Positions 9,118 through 21,749 of a stretch of 64,000 bases of DNA are shown one piece after another. Within the stretch, counting starts at the first letter, position 1; each line of letters begins with the position of its first letter. The notes below the pieces were generated by a model. That model was not told the DNA's origin and did no database searches. It was given only the letters and a program-made list of their open reading frames with translations. A program made the translations under genes and the position numbers. The DNA comes from Fragum whitleyi. Its lineage: Eukaryota; Mollusca; Bivalvia; Cardiida; Cardiidae. The stretch is taken from the NCBI GenBank assembly GCA_948146395.1, contig OX411543.1, forward strand, positions 52,494,017 to 52,558,016, in the 5' to 3' direction.

Positions 9118-10486
9118 AAACCAACACAAATGGATGGAAGGTTGTACAGTTAAATGGCCCCGATGAACAACCCAAGAACCTAGGATAATTTTGCAAATTA
9201 TGCCAACATTTCATTTTTTGAGTAGCTTTTATGCAAATATGAATAAGAACAGAGGGGCAAATATTATGTAAACTCTCATTAAGTGATCATCATGATCTGA
9301 CAGACAAGCGTCAAGAAAATGTAGGATTTTCTCAAAGACAAATTGACTGTAGCAGGGGACTATCTGCAGTATGAATCATACTGCCACCTGCCTGATGAGA
9401 CCCATGGAGGGGTTGAAACAGTCTTTTTTTGCCCCACTGGACTAAGTCTATGTAACAAACTTAAATAAGGGTTTAATATAGAATTTAAATGTCTGTTTTG
9501 GGCTATCCTGTCCTAGGACAAGTAGATTTACCTTATTGACCTGTCCAAATTACAAGTGGATTTTGAAATAATAAACCAGTGACTGAGAAACATCAAAACT
9601 CAGAGGAATAAATATATTTTGCATGACTAGAAAACTACATTATTGGTACAAAAATGATTCAGGATGCAAAAAACAATTCAAAGCCGGGCATAATTTACAA
9701 ACAGTTTGCCATGATTTGTCAACCTGAACAAGGGCGTAACTACCATTACGCACATTACTCAAGGGCGTTAAAGAAATAAATCCTATTTTGAAAAATGATG
9801 GTGTTTAATGATCATAACATCAAAACTAAAGCTTATTCAAGCTGTAGTTGTGATGTTTTGATTAGTCATCAGCACTTAAATAAAAAAAAAAAGGGTAGCG
9901 GACAGAGATCTTTTGTCACAGTCCACATATAGCCTTTTTCTTATATATTCTATGTTGGTTGCCTTCTGAGTGTGTATACATTTCAAAATCCTGGTTATGC
10001 CTATGCTGAATGTAGGACGGTTCAAAATCTGGATCAAAGCTCTTTCCACAATAACAAAGCAGAAAGCAGACAGTGGAAGCTGAGATCAGGCTACATATCT
10101 GTGTTCACTGTTGGCTGATTTTAGTCTTTAATATTTCCCAATCCTTTGTGTACAGCAGGAATATGCCTTGAGCAGTCAGAGAATGGTATAAAGAAAATAA
10201 GAAAATGCGTTTTAAAACAAATTTCACATTTTCTTTGAATGCTGGATCTACTTTCTTTTCATCATGTTCATTATTGTTTGAAAAGTATGAATATTCAATC
10301 TTTTCATGTCAAACAAGAAATTTTGCTGCCGAATTGTCCAAGCACAGGTAAGAAAAATACATGTAAATGGGTATTTCCACACATTTTAGTCTGTACAATC
10401 TACAATTGTTTGTCATCTAAAATTCTGTCAAAAGGTTTTTTTTTTTTTGATAAAAAGGTATATGGGTTGTGTGAGTTTTCTCTTTC
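9118..10486. other. No gene recognised (within the 6.4-kb insert)
   Basis: AT-rich sequence with no long frame and no exon signature. Unassigned. Confidence 0.4.
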
Positions 10487-10490
10487 TTAA

Positions 10491-10729
10491 CCCTTGTCAT
10501 GCTGAATAAATTTTGGCTAAAATTTTTCATCAAAATCAAAGGGCAAAAAGCACTGAAAGTACCAACTGTAGGTCAATTTTTATTTGAAAAATTAAATCTA
10601 TTCACAAGTCTGGTTTGCAAGTCAGAAACAGGTGGTGTAGACTGACATCAGATTGCACATATGTGCAGGCTGATATTTGTCTATAGCTCCTGCCAAAGCA
10701 GGAATATTCCTGGTTCAGCATGACAAGGG
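10491..10729. mobile_element. piggyBac-like MITE, copy 1 (239 bp)
   Basis: Perfect 16-bp terminal inverted repeat CCCTTGTCATGCTGAA, flanked by TTAA at 10487-10490 and, after one extra T, at 10731-10734. CCC...GGG ends in TTAA sites are the piggyBac hallmark. No transposase. Confidence 0.72.
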
Positions 10730-10734
10730 TTTAA

Positions 10735-12376
10735 TTATAATTTTCCTTTTTTGCACAAAATACAACTCTTCCAGTTAGACTGATGAAAAATATACAAACT
10801 TGTTGTCAGCTCAATCTTTATATAAATAAAGGAATGTCTTGTGAAATATACCATGCTGTCTTTGCTATAAAATGATTCAGGATCAGGGGACGGGGTTGAT
10901 AGTTAAATCCATATTTCTTTTCCTATTTTACTTTTTTGTATGTCTGCTAATTACATTTTTCAAAGCCAGGAGGATTCATACCAAATAATTGTTATATTAT
11001 TAAAATTTGAAAATCATACAATATGATTTCATCAAGAACATGTGTTATTTGAGGCCTTTCATTTTTAGGAAGAAATGGCACTATGTTGCAGGCAATGTAG
11101 ATATTTTTCAGTCCTTGAGATAAGTTCAAGACTTGAATATCAGTTCTTTCATGTTGGAAGTATAAATCTCACAGTGTCATGCTGAATCTTCATGAGATAT
11201 TTTCTAGGGAAAACTTTGTGAGTAAAGAAGATAATACTTGTAACAATTTCTTCCTTTCCCAATCTGCTTTCCTGATTTTGGCTCATAGATAGTAAAAAGT
11301 GGACTTATTTTTTCTAGGGTAATTTAATAAGTCTGACTTTTGCTAATGAACAAAGAAATATATTGAAAACTATAATTGAAGTGATTTTCCCCAAAACTGA
11401 AATGCCTAGAGATTTCAAATTTTGTATATACAATTGACTTATTGTACACAACCAAAGTATTTTGGTTGACAACACTTTGATAACTTACAGCTCTATGCTG
11501 TGGGTACAAACAAGAAGACAAAGAATTTGAAAGTCATCTCCAAAACTGAAAAAAGGCCTAGAGATTTCAATTTAGATGATTAATCACCTCATGGTACTTC
11601 ACTTATAAGTTCAAATCCTTATAATTGAATTTAAGTATGCCCCATGTTGTAGGTAAGTAAATTTGATATAATGCATAGGTTAGGAAAACTCTGATAGTAA
11701 TTTTTTCTTCAAAACTTCAAATTTTTGTATTCAACATCTCATTAAAGCCTACCAAGGTATCCTAATTATACTTCTGATTCTGGCATCCTGTTGAATACTT
11801 GACCATAACCTTGGCCTTTGACTACTTTCTTGAATTTAGAAATAGTAGGGGTGGACTTATAATATACTACTTAAAAGTGTTGGTACATGATTGTCTTTGA
11901 TTCTGGCATTATGTTAAATGTTAAAAACTGGCGTTTGACCTTATTTTTTAAATATTGAATTATTAGGTCAACACCTATCATATTATTATGTGGAGTTGCC
12001 TATGAAAAAACTCTGTGTTGTGGATGCACCATTACCGTGAAGTACATGTGCTCTTCTAAAATTCATTAGTTATGACAATGTCAGGGGGAGGGGGGTGTTG
12101 AATTCCCTTGAGGGATTTGTCAGACTTCAGGTCTTAGTATTGGGACAATAAAGATTTTCCTGAAAAACTAATGTCCAAGGGCAAATTGATCTTGTACAAT
12201 CATGTGATAAGCAGTGGTAGAAAGAAAAAAGAGGAACTTGTTTTATGCAAGTTCTCCATTTATTCAAATGTTTTTGATACTTGTTTGACTCCAGGAAGAA
12301 AAAAAAGAGAAGTCCTTCCCCTATTCACAATTTTTCTGAGTTTCAAAGAAAGAATAACGTAAATTTAGACAAATAA
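10735..12376. other. No gene recognised (within the 6.4-kb insert)
   Basis: Short frames only. A phrase of the form TGAAATGCCTAGAGATTTCAA occurs twice (about 11399 and 11548), suggesting a local decayed repeat. No function assigned. Confidence 0.4.
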
Positions 12377-13570
12377 CTTTTAGCTCACCTGAGCACAACA
12401 TGCTGAAGGTGAGCTTTTTGTGATCATTTTGATGTCTGTTGTGAGTCGTCAACTGTCAACAATTTTAGTTAGAGCCCACTAATATGTCTCAATATTTATG
12501 AAACCTGTTAAGAGAATTTTTCAGGTCGCAAAAATGGACCTTTTAGAAAATGGGAAGGATCCATGCCATATCACAAGAAAAGGGGCCTTAATAACAATTT
12601 TCTTGTTCACTTCAAAAGACTTCAAAATATGGTCGAATCTTCATGAATCTTGGTCAGAATGTTTGACAGGTCCCAAGGATGAACATTATTGAAAATGGAA
12701 AGAGTCCATGCCATATCACCGGAAAAGGGGTATAATTGACAGTTTCTTTTTTTACACTCAAGAGGCCTAAAAATTCATTTGGTTTTCATTAAACTTGGTC
12801 AAAATGTTTGTATTATAAAAAGAATAAACCATATTGAAAATGGGACTGGTCTAAGCCATATTATGGTAAAAGGAACCTTAATCACAATGTTCTAGTTTAC
12901 AGTCTGCAGGCCACAAATATGGCCCAATCTTCATGCAACTTGGTCAGAATATTTTACAGGTCACAAGGATGGACTCTTTTTAAAATTGAAAGGATCCATG
13001 ACATGTCAGCGGAAAAGAGGCATAAATGACTGTTTTACTATTTACAATCAAGAGGCCACAAATAGGTCCAATCATCAAGAATCTAGTCAGAATGTTTGTC
13101 TCATTCAAAGGATGAACACTTTTGAAAATGGGAAGGATCCTTGCCATATCAAGATAATAATTATGGGTTATAATGACAATTTTCTTCTTTACTCTCAGAG
13201 GGCACAAATAGGGTTCAATCTTCACAAAACTTCAGAATATTTGTCAGAACACCAGGAAGTACTCTATAGAAAATTGGAAGAATTCGAAATCATATCACAG
13301 GAAAAAAGGCCTAAATGAAAGTTTTCTTGTTTACACTCTAGAGGCAACAAATATGGCCAAATATTTATGAAATTTGATCAGAATATTTGTCAGGTCACAG
13401 AGATTTATAAGCCTTTTTGAAAATGGAAAGGATCCATTTGATATCACAGGAAAGAGTTTTTTATGACAATTGACTCGTTTACACTCTAGCAGAAGCAATG
13501 AAAGGTAACCAGAATACATGTATTCTGTCTAGTCACAATGATGAATGCTATTGAAAATTGTAGCGTTCCA
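12377..13570 (+). repeat. Array element C: end hairpin plus ~145-bp tandem units
   Basis: Begins TTTTAGCTCACCTGAGCAC with the partner half GGTGAGCT, forming a terminal hairpin with a few mismatches. It is followed by seven to eight degenerate units of about 145 bp that share TTGGTCAGAATGTTTG, GAAAATGGGAAGGATCCATG and CCATATCAC. The unit length is not a multiple of three, so the open frames inside are accidental. The far end (CTCTTGTT type) is not found; it decays near 13570. Confidence 0.7.
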
Positions 13571-14590
13571 TGCAGGGATTTTTTATATATATGTGATTTG
13601 TCACGCCAAAAGGGACCATTTGGGTAGTGCGTAAAGTGTCGACCCTGGTCAGACTAGTCAAATTGCACAGATCTTTTCCAATAATTCATTTTACAGAATT
13701 CCTGGATGGTCCTTTTTTGCATGACAGTCATATTTATATGACTATCATTAAAGTACAAGTTTGACTTTTGCTGAAAATTTAGATTATCATTTATTGAGTA
13801 AGAGAGACGAAGATGAGTGATGGAGGACCGTGATATTATGAATAATCATTCATCAGGGATATTTTTGGAATGATGATTTATTTGTATTACCCACTTGCAT
13901 AACATGAGCAATGGTAGTTACACCATTGAATTTTCCCATATTTAAGAATCCTAGGGTGAAATGTTACACCAAAGCCTATGTTATGGGTACTTCTGAATGA
14001 AAAGTAAAAAGAGTAAAGCATTATGTAAGAAGAGCTATCACCTAAACACAGTGCCAGGTATTGGTTGTTGAGGATGCTATTCATTCAATAGCATTATAAA
14101 TTAAAAAGCAATATTGTCAGAAAAGGAATAGAATCTATAGTCAATGAATAACATTTTCTTCCTTTTTTACCATACTTTTCAAGGTCATCATTAAATTTCG
14201 TTGGTCATATGGAGTTGATTCATGTAACATGATTTGACAAAAATTTGCTTTCAATAGATGATTCACATGTTGTATTTCTTCACGATTTTGTATTTTCGCC
14301 AGGTTGAATGAGGCGTTTCAGCGGTATTTACACTTGACTTAAACAACAACAACAACGTCAACCGTTATCGATAAACTAAAGCAAATGCTTTTAAAAGCTG
14401 TAAAACTTGATTTCTACGAAAAATTAAAAATTTCAAGACAGATAGATAAGACAAACGTTTATGTCTTCTGAATGCTTCGAAAAAAAATAGTTGTGGAACT
14501 ATTTCTTTTGCAGCGGAACACATTCCCTGACGTCGTTTCCGGCAAAGAATTGTAGCGATTTTGTGCAAAACATGGCTACCTAATACGTCC
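13571..14590. other. No gene recognised; includes a GTCACGCCAAAAGGGACC-type repeat end
   Basis: At 13594-13680 the sequence TTGTCACGCCAAAAGGGACC and GTCGACCCTGGTCAGACTAG resembles, on the other strand, repeats at 40640-40855 and 57285-57430. The rest is unassigned up to the insert end. Confidence 0.4.
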
Positions 14591-14646
14591 GAGGGATAGA
14601 TCGGAGACTTCGGAGATCACCCGAGAATTGCCGAATGCTCAGAGAA

Positions 14647-16762
14647 GAGACCAAGAACAACGTAGAATTAGACGAGATTCACAAACAGAAATGGATCAAA
14701 CAATACCGAAAACTCAGTCTCCTAATAATGAACCGCGAATGTCTTATGCTAATGTAACCAGACCACCATATCTTAATCAAACACAATACCAAACAAATAC
14801 ACCACAATATGCCAATGGCGCCCCGATAAATAGAAACAGAAACAGTGAACTTTATCCTGGAGAAAACTATCCCATTCGAGAAGAGTTCAACTACAATGGA
14901 CAACATTTCAGATTAAGGAATACACAATATCCTAGAAACGATCTAACACAACAAAGAAAAGATGACAACCATTTTTTATGGGATGGCAGAGGTCGGGACC
15001 CAGGCCGACCGTCCCAATAAACCCCGAAAACCAACATAGAGAAATAAAAATTCTAAACATATCTTCTAAATCACTTTCCGTTGAACAAATATCGATTCTT
15101 GAAAAGGGACTGAAATTTACTCCTACACCAACCAAACAAAATACAAATGAAATGAGTGAAGATACATGCGAATTTACTAGACGCATTAGATTAGCAGAAT
15201 ACTTCCATGGAATAGAAAATCAAGAAGAATCACTTGTTTGGAACAAAAGTCAATGGACACCGGAATTAGGAAGATCAATAGCGCTAGATAATTTTGTTGG
15301 AAATGTCAATGATATAACACTCACTAATACTCAAATCCTAGAACAACCCATCAAAAGCAACATTACGCATAATGAACGACAAGCCTTGAATTCACTAGTA
15401 TCTGATAAAGAAATAATTATCAAAGAAGCCGACAAGGGAGGGGCAGTTGTGATAATGGACACTCCACACTACAAACAAATGATCGAAAACATATTAAATG
15501 ATACAACTAACTACAAACATCTAGAAAATGACCCACAGAAAATGGATCGCATAAGATACAATCCACTTTTGGAAAAACACAAGAATTATCTTACAAATAA
15601 GGAGTACAAATATCTTAAGGAGTTCAAGTCAAAACCTAGTCAATTTTATGGTCTACCTAAAGTGCATAAAAGTTATAAAATCAAGACAGCGTGTGAACAG
15701 GCTAGTAGTTATGTAGTGAATATCAAAGAAGTCAACGACTTAAAACTTAGACCAATTGTTGCTGGACCAGTATGTCAAACAAACCGTCTCAATAACCTCA
15801 TTGATATCATTCTAAAGCCTTTAGTTAACCATGTTCCAAGCTATTTAAAAGACACTACGGATTTTCTTCGACAACTTCCAAAAACTGTTCCAATTAACAC
15901 TATTTTAGCATCATTTGATGTCGAAGCATTATATTCCAACATTGATCAGACGTTGGGTCTATAGGCCGTACAATATTGGATACAAACATACAGACATGAA
16001 GTTCCACGAAGATTTACAAATGAATTCATTCTTGACTCTTTAGAATTCATCGTATCTAATAACACTTTTCAGTTCAACGAATCATTCTACTTGCAAACCA
16101 AAGGAGCTGCCATGGGCACAAAAGTAGCCCCAACTTACGCTACCTTAACCATAGGTTTTCTAGAAAAGAAATTATACGAACTAATAGATGAAACATTTGG
16201 TCCTGATTTTGGTACAGAATTCAAACGCGCATGGAAACGTTTCTTAGGTGATTGCTTCATACCTTGGTCGAAACCGAATTCGGATCTCAAAACAATCCAT
16301 TACATATTAAATCACTTACATGACGATATCAAATTTACATTGGACTCAAATAATGACAAACTTCCATTTTTGGACTGTCTTGTTATAAAAGAAGGTAACA
16401 AACTAGAAACGGATATCTACTATAAACCAACAGACAGCAAAACATATCTTTTATTCATGCCACCCTAAACATATAAAAACAAGTATCCCGTTCTCACTCG
16501 CAAGACGTTTAAAAACCATCATATTGAAACCACACATATTTTTGTGGAAAGAGCCATTGAATTAGAATTTTTCCTGCAAAAACAAAATTATCCACTGACC
16601 CTTATTAGAGATGGAATACAAAAGGCGAGATCTTTAAAGCGTGACAAGTTACTAAAAGAGAGAGACAACCACACCGAAAGAGAAATTATTCCATATGTAA
16701 GCACTCACAATCCAAGAATCCGGAAATATTTCCACAATTACTACAGGACATCAACATTTTAA
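14647..16762 (+). pseudogene. Penelope-like reverse transcriptase, several breaks
   Basis: Landmarks in order: Arg/Gln-rich linker (14647-15018), frameshift, KEADKGGAVVIMD (near 15424, the conserved DKG region), SQFYGLPKVHK, LRPIVAG, ASFDVEALYSNI (catalytic Asp motif, near 15909), TAG at 15962, GAAMGTKVAPTYA (16108), and the second catalytic box RFLGDCF near 16247. The latter is normally DD, so one catalytic Asp is replaced by Gly. Further shifts at about 16450 and 16540 precede KARSLKRDKLL. The enzyme is certainly inactive. It would reverse-transcribe the element RNA at the target site. Confidence 0.88.
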
Positions 16763-16877
16763 ATAGAGATACTCATATGAGAAATGTACTTCAAAAATAC
16801 ACAGTCATCAAAAACGAACGCCAACCTCCGAATTTAAAGCGAATTCTCACCAAAGCAAACACAATCAGATTCCAAGA

Positions 16878-17267
16878 GTGTCACGATGCGGGAGAGGGAA
16901 TTGCGCCTTATGTACACACATACTAGAAGGGACATACTTCCAATCAAAAAACAACAAAAAGATAACGGTCAAATTTGACATGACATGTGACGTTAAAAAT
17001 GTTGTCTATATAATTATTTGTAGAGGATGCCACGAAGAATATATTGGAGAAACCAATGATCTCCGCAAACGAATGTCTGTCCACCGAAATCACATTGGAG
17101 ATCCAAGTCGCCGAATCCTCCGGGTTAGCGGCCATATTGATAATTGTGCAGAACAAGAACCAAAATTTAATGTATTTCCGATATATAAAATGGACACAGA
17201 TGGCATAGCACCACGAAGAATGAAGGAAAAGATGTTTATAAACCTGTTAAAACCCAAACTAAACTAA
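16878..17267 (+). pseudogene. Penelope-like GIY-YIG endonuclease of the long copy
   Basis: A 129-residue open frame almost identical to residues 38-166 of the frame at 6466-6966 (CGRGNCALC, YIIICRGCHEEYIGET, KRMSVHR). It is detached from the upstream frame by a short deletion just before it (about 16858). Domain residues are intact; the element as a whole is not. Confidence 0.85.
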
Positions 17268-17296
17268 CTAACTAATATATATATATATCCTGGTTT

Positions 17297-18151
17297 TCAT
17301 CTTATCTCTGGGGCATGTTTTTTAATCAATAAGGAAATATATTTTGTCAGTTTTTTGATAATAAGATCATTGTTAGTTTTCATACGATTATAAAAGCCTT
17401 GGCGATTGTTGATTCCCGAATACCACGAATAAAGATATGCATTTCTTTCATTTACGTAATTTCTGCATTGGAAAAATACATGATACTCATCTTCTATAAC
17501 TTTAAGATTAAAATTATCGAAACAAAATTTACAAATACGATCCTCTCTTGGTATATTTTCGTGTCTTCCCTTTTCTATTGCTAAATTATGACTGCTACAT
17601 CTTAATTTTGCGAAGGCTTTTATGTAATAAAAAGGTAGACCTATCAGATATTTTTCCGGATTTAATAATGTTTTGAAAAATTTATAGGGATCGCATCGGG
17701 GTGACTCGTTCACTCTACTGCGCCAATCTTGAGTTAGACAATCATGCAAACGTTGCTTGAAAATACGTAGAAATAAATCATTATCACCTATTTCTTGAGC
17801 TACCCAAACGTGGCCAAATCCATAACTATTAATCAAATTCTTGATACTGGTTGCCCAGTTACGTCTACCGATTTCGTCATGTTTTTTTAACATCAAATAA
17901 CAGTTTCTGTGGTATCTTAAAAGAGGCATGGATAGAAGTTGGCTCCGATATTTAATGACATTTAAGAAATAATCATAGCAGAGTGGCAGTCTTCCACACT
18001 CACCTAGGGCTACAACACCGTTTATTGATTTATTTACGCCTAAATAATATTTACAATATTGGATTTGTACCTGTTCAACAATTTCTACATATTCTATTCC
18101 CCAAATTTGGCTTCCGTACAAAAGTATTGGTTTTACCATGGAGTCAAACAA
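17297..18151 (-). pseudogene. LINE ORF2 C-terminal region with CCHC motif
   Basis: 284 residues starting in the thumb region (VKPILLYGSQIWG, a conserved block after LINE reverse transcriptases). Cys207, Cys210, His224 and Cys229 (CKFC, EYHVFFQC) form the C-terminal zinc-knuckle-like motif followed by RNYVNERN. It reaches a normal-looking stop, so this is the true C terminus; the frame is broken upstream near 18190. Confidence 0.82.
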
Positions 18152-18427
18152 TTTAAAATATTCTTCAAAATCGAATTTTCGAAAATTTCTTTGATAAGAT
18201 TTGTTAACGTTTATTGATTTACGAGATTGGCTTCTCAGTTTAAAGAATTATTTTGTCCATGAAAGTTTTGGTGTGAAAAGAAGACCCATGTATTTATAGA
18301 ATGAAGAAACTTTTACGAAGTTATTATTGAACTTCCACTGTTCATTTCTTCTTAACGGTCCCCCGTTACGAAAAACTATGATTTCCGTTTTCTTTTCATT
18401 TACTTTCATGCCACATTCGATACAAAA

Positions 18428-19176
18428 TTATGAAATACTATTTAGTTGTCGTTGTAGTTCTATAACACTATCTGCACAGTTAGCAACGTCATCAGCATAT
18501 AAAATACATAATATATCATGAATATCAGGGGTCATAAATATACCTCTCTGACCTTTATCGGTTAAAAAGCGCGACAACTCGTTGATGTACAGATTGAAAA
18601 TAATTGAACTCGTTGTATCCCCTTGTCCGGTACCAACGTTACATTTCACTAGATTTGTTCCCTTATTATTATCAATGCGAATTCGACAAGTCATGGTTGA
18701 GTACATTGAAGCCAAAATATTGTACATTTTACCCGGTATACCAATTTTATGTAAAGTCTCAAATAGTTTGAAATGAGGGAGGCCATCAAATGCTTTTTCA
18801 AAATCAACATAGAGTACGTAAAATCTGCCTCCCGGCCTTGATAAATATTTTTGAATCGTACTTTTTAAAATGAAAATATTATCTATTGTTGAATATCCAG
18901 CTCGAAAACCTGCTTGTGACTCGTCTATTTTTTCAAAAATGTTGTCCAATTATTTAATCTTTCATACAAAATATTTGAAAATATTTTATAAAATGAACTC
19001 AAAAGAGAAATACCTCTGCAATTGGAAGGATTAGCTCGCCGCGGTCCTGACTTATGAATGGGTACGATAAGGGTTTCGCGCCAACATTGTGGAAAAATAC
19101 CATTATTAAATATTTTATTAAAAATAATAGTCATTAATGGTAAAATAATGTCTTTAGTATTTTTATAAAAATCCAT
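18428..19176 (-). pseudogene. LINE reverse transcriptase core
   Basis: Two overlapping frames. 18925-19176 has FPQCWRETLIVPIHKSG and NCRGISLLSSFYKIF (RT fingers). 18428-18949 has SQAGFRAGYSTIDNIF, YVDFEKAFD (catalytic Asp box), GTGQGD (residues 107-111) and CILYADDVANCAD (YADD at 151-154). The active-site Asp residues survive; a frameshift near 18940 and a stop at 18427 break the protein. Confidence 0.88.
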
Positions 19177-19267
19177 CCATGAGCTTTCCCAGACTTGAGC
19201 TTTTGTATACTTTTACATACTTCATTTGACGTAATTTCGCCATTTAAAATGTCATTGTATTCATCGT

Positions 19268-20116
19268 TTAAACCGAGTTGGCAGTCGTTATAGGCAATTG
19301 ATTTTCTTTAAAAAGTAGTTTGCTAAGATACTCAGTCCATGTTTTGGAATTAATAATGGGATTTGCTACATTTCTTTTAGATTTGTTTTCTTTTATTATT
19401 TTCCAAAATAAACCAGGGTCATTGCGACTTAGTATTAATTCATTTTTCATATTTGTTTGGTATATTACCTTTTTGCGATAATAAATACTTTTAAATTCTT
19501 TTTTTGAGAAAATATAAGATAATAAATCACATTCGGAGTTTGTCCATCGGAATCTGCGTAAGCATGAGTACTTCACTTGTTTTGCTAAATCACAATCAGA
19601 ATCCCACCATGGTTGATTTTGCTTATCTTTTGGCTCCGAGGCAATGGGTTTATTTCTAAAATTTGATGCATCTGCACTTTTCCAATAAATCTGCATAAAT
19701 AAATCAAGGGCTGTATTAATATCAAAATCTAGAGTTCGAATGATTTCGTCTTTTCCATTATCATACAGCTCTGAAAAAATATTTAGAAAGCGTATTTTAC
19801 CTTGATCACTCCATCTGAAGTTTTGAAATACAAAATAATTATTTTGTTCTTGTTCATTAGGCATATTTGTGTTTACTGTATCGTCTTTAAGTTTAGAAAA
19901 TGGTACAGTAAGACAAGCAGTTACTGGAAAGTGATCCGGGTCGTCCCAATGAGATACCTGAAAATCTGATATATAATCGGAAAGATCTGTTGACACTATA
20001 TGATAATCAATAGTACTTGCCCCATTTTGGGCTATGTACGTAAAATTTCCCTCCCTATCACCATGTAAACGCCAATTTACTATGTGAACATCACGTGTAC
20101 AACACAAATTTACCAA
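19268..20116 (-). pseudogene. LINE apurinic-like endonuclease, C-terminal half, plus linker
   Basis: 282 residues. STIDYHIVS (35-43) and DPDHFPVTA (59-67) are the conserved Asp and Asp-His blocks of the APE endonuclease that nicks target DNA. The rest is the linker to the reverse transcriptase, with ARRK-like basic stretches and PWWDSDCDLAK, a common LINE linker motif. Confidence 0.8.
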
Positions 20117-20325
20117 ATCTTTTCCATAAGTATTTATAGTCTGATCTTTATTGTTACGGGGTATTTCGAAATTATCCCCATTATAGTCTCATTCCAAATT
20201 GAATACTAAATTGATATTATCTGATGTGATATATTTCAGCATCAATTTGGTTCTGGCGTTTAAGTCTCCAGCGATGTAGATCAAACAATCTGGAAAATTT
20301 TCTTTAATCAAAAAGAGGTTTTCAT

Positions 20326-20680
20326 CTAAATATGAAATACCGGAAGTATCTTCACGGTCCTTATACACAGATGAACCCTTCGGTAAACATAGACAATGTA
20401 AAGAATCATATCTGGTATTGTTGCTTTAGAATTGAGCTTTAAATCAAGCACTATACAATCTATAAAGTCCGTACATACTCGGGTTACAAAATTGTTTTCG
20501 ACAAGATAATTTCTGATAAATACTGCTATTCCCCCACTGTTTCTAAATGCTCTGTTATTCTTTTTCCTCACAGAATCAAAACATGTATATCCCTCAAGAA
20601 AATTATCAAATGACCATTAATATTTCCCCAAGTTTCCAATAGCCCTATCATTATGTATAACTACATTTAATTATAGATAT
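20326..20680 (-). pseudogene. LINE endonuclease, N-terminal fragment
   Basis: The frame at 20326-20571 begins inside FDSVRKKNNRAFRNSGGIAVFIRNYL, the conserved GG-AVF strand; upstream, in a shifted frame, LLETWGN gives the catalytic Glu region. No start Met or ORF1 follows, and the element fades by about 20680. Confidence 0.75.
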
Positions 20681-20689
20681 ATCTTACAT

Positions 20690-21740
20690 TTAAAAAAATC
20701 TTTGTAGGACATATATAGAGAATCATTAACTAGTTATCTCTGATATGAAAAGTATTTAACGGGAATCGTTTGAAGGCGTTAAATAAGGAGTCCGCATTAT
20801 GATATCTTCAACTCTTTATTCACAGAATACTTTGTCATTTTCTTTCGTCTACGGCCATTGCGAATATTGCGTGTTGATACCATGAATATTTTGTTTCAAT
20901 CATTTCTTGTCGCCATCTTAGATTACCCTTCCAAAATTCGAGGAAAAAAGTATTGAATAGTAAATTCGCCAAATTACGTCACGGCTAAGCCACGCCCTGC
21001 AAGTTCATTTATAATAATAATAATATATTTATTTAAAGAAGGTAACATATTTAGACATGTAACATAACATTTTATTTACATCATGGCCTTCTAGACATAT
21101 AGTCCCTTCGATGACCCAGGTAAAATTTCACTGGACTGCCATAGGTATTAATACCAAGGTTGTTATATATCATCATGTAGGTATTTTTATGCACAATGCT
21201 GTCAGTGGGCCTCTTTCAAGAAAAATATCATACGATGTATCTTATAATCATCGTACGATTATATTTAAGACGGTCGTAAACGGCTTTCACAAAAATATCG
21301 TTGAAAATCGCAGACTATACGATCTCATAAGTCTATCGTAAAGTTGATCTGCACTGCTGATCATATGATAAAACTTCTGCGTTAGTGGGTAAATTGTCCG
21401 CTTTTTACAATACCCAAAAGGGTAAATCAGCAAACTGACCGTACTTGTATATCGATGCATATTTAACGAGTTTTTTTTTAAATTAAATTCGTCGAACTAC
21501 ATATTTTTCATCGTTATCTAAATATCTTTGTCAAGATAATTATACAAGTGCCCATAATTGCATAGTTAATTAAGCTTACACTGTCGATTCCCTTTCCAAT
21601 GGGAGTACACCAGCTGTCGCGCCGAATTTGGAGCAATCGAACAGTGGACCGCATGGTAAAATGCACTTGTTCTAGTTAATGATCATCTCCACCAAGTTTT
21701 CGGTATATTACTTTATTATCATTTTATTTCATTATCATTG
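20690..21740. other. No gene recognised; short (TAA)n
   Basis: A short ATAATAATAATAAT run at about 21010 and otherwise unassigned AT-rich DNA. The frame at 21111-21341 shows no domain. Confidence 0.4.
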
Positions 21741-21749
21741 TTGTTTGTT

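Larger units (their letters stand above)
8168..14594. mobile_element. 6.4-kb insert nested in the MITE
   Basis: The left end CCTCGTCCGTATTACGTAG and the reverse complement of the right end CCTCGGACGTATTAGGTAG match at 16 of 19 positions. Compared with the uninterrupted MITE (1567-1590), it sits between ...ACATTTA and GATAGATCGG. I see no clear target duplication and no transposase. It holds a hAT-like MITE, a piggyBac-like MITE and a tandem-array element. Confidence 0.6.
8129..14637. mobile_element. MULE-like MITE copy 3 split by a 6.4-kb insert
   Basis: The ends CATTCG (8129) and CGAATG (14637) are flanked by an exact 9-bp target duplication, CTCAGAGAA (8120-8128 and 14638-14646). Removing everything between leaves one copy of CTCAGAGAA and an uninterrupted Penelope frame, so the insertion is well supported. 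The outer 39 and 43 bp together equal the ~80-bp inner unit of the MITE at 1546-1629. The alternative is one large MULE-like element with long imperfect terminal repeats. Confidence 0.75.
7190..17270 (+). mobile_element. Penelope-like retroelement, long broken copy (interrupted)
   Basis: Element parts in order are an N-terminal region (7207-8128), interruption by a nested MITE and 6.4-kb insert (8129-14637), then an Arg/Gln-rich linker, the reverse transcriptase (about 15100-16470), the connecting region (to 16762) and the GIY-YIG domain (16878-17267). It is broken by an in-frame stop at 7651-7653, a frameshift near 14980-15018, a TAG at 15962-15964, frameshifts near 16450-16540 and a small deletion near 16858. 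It ends at CTAACTAACTAA next to the LINE tail. Confidence 0.85.
17271..20680 (-). mobile_element. APE-type non-LTR retrotransposon (LINE), degraded
   Basis: Reading on the minus strand from right to left: endonuclease start (IMIGLLETWGN and GGIAVF, about 20655-20500), rest of APE (20116 down), reverse transcriptase (19176-18428) and C-terminal CCHC region (18151-17297). The 3' end abuts a short (AT)n tract and TTAGTTAGTTAG beside the Penelope end. Frames are broken in at least four places and no ORF1 is seen, so it is a 5'-truncated dead copy. Clade (I/Nimb, L1-like or CR1-like) is not resolved by eye. Confidence 0.85.

Noticed and set aside
12986..13318. 110-codon frame in the array element at 12.4-13.6 kb
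   Set aside because: Lies in ~145-bp units whose length is not a multiple of three; the frame does not repeat with the units.
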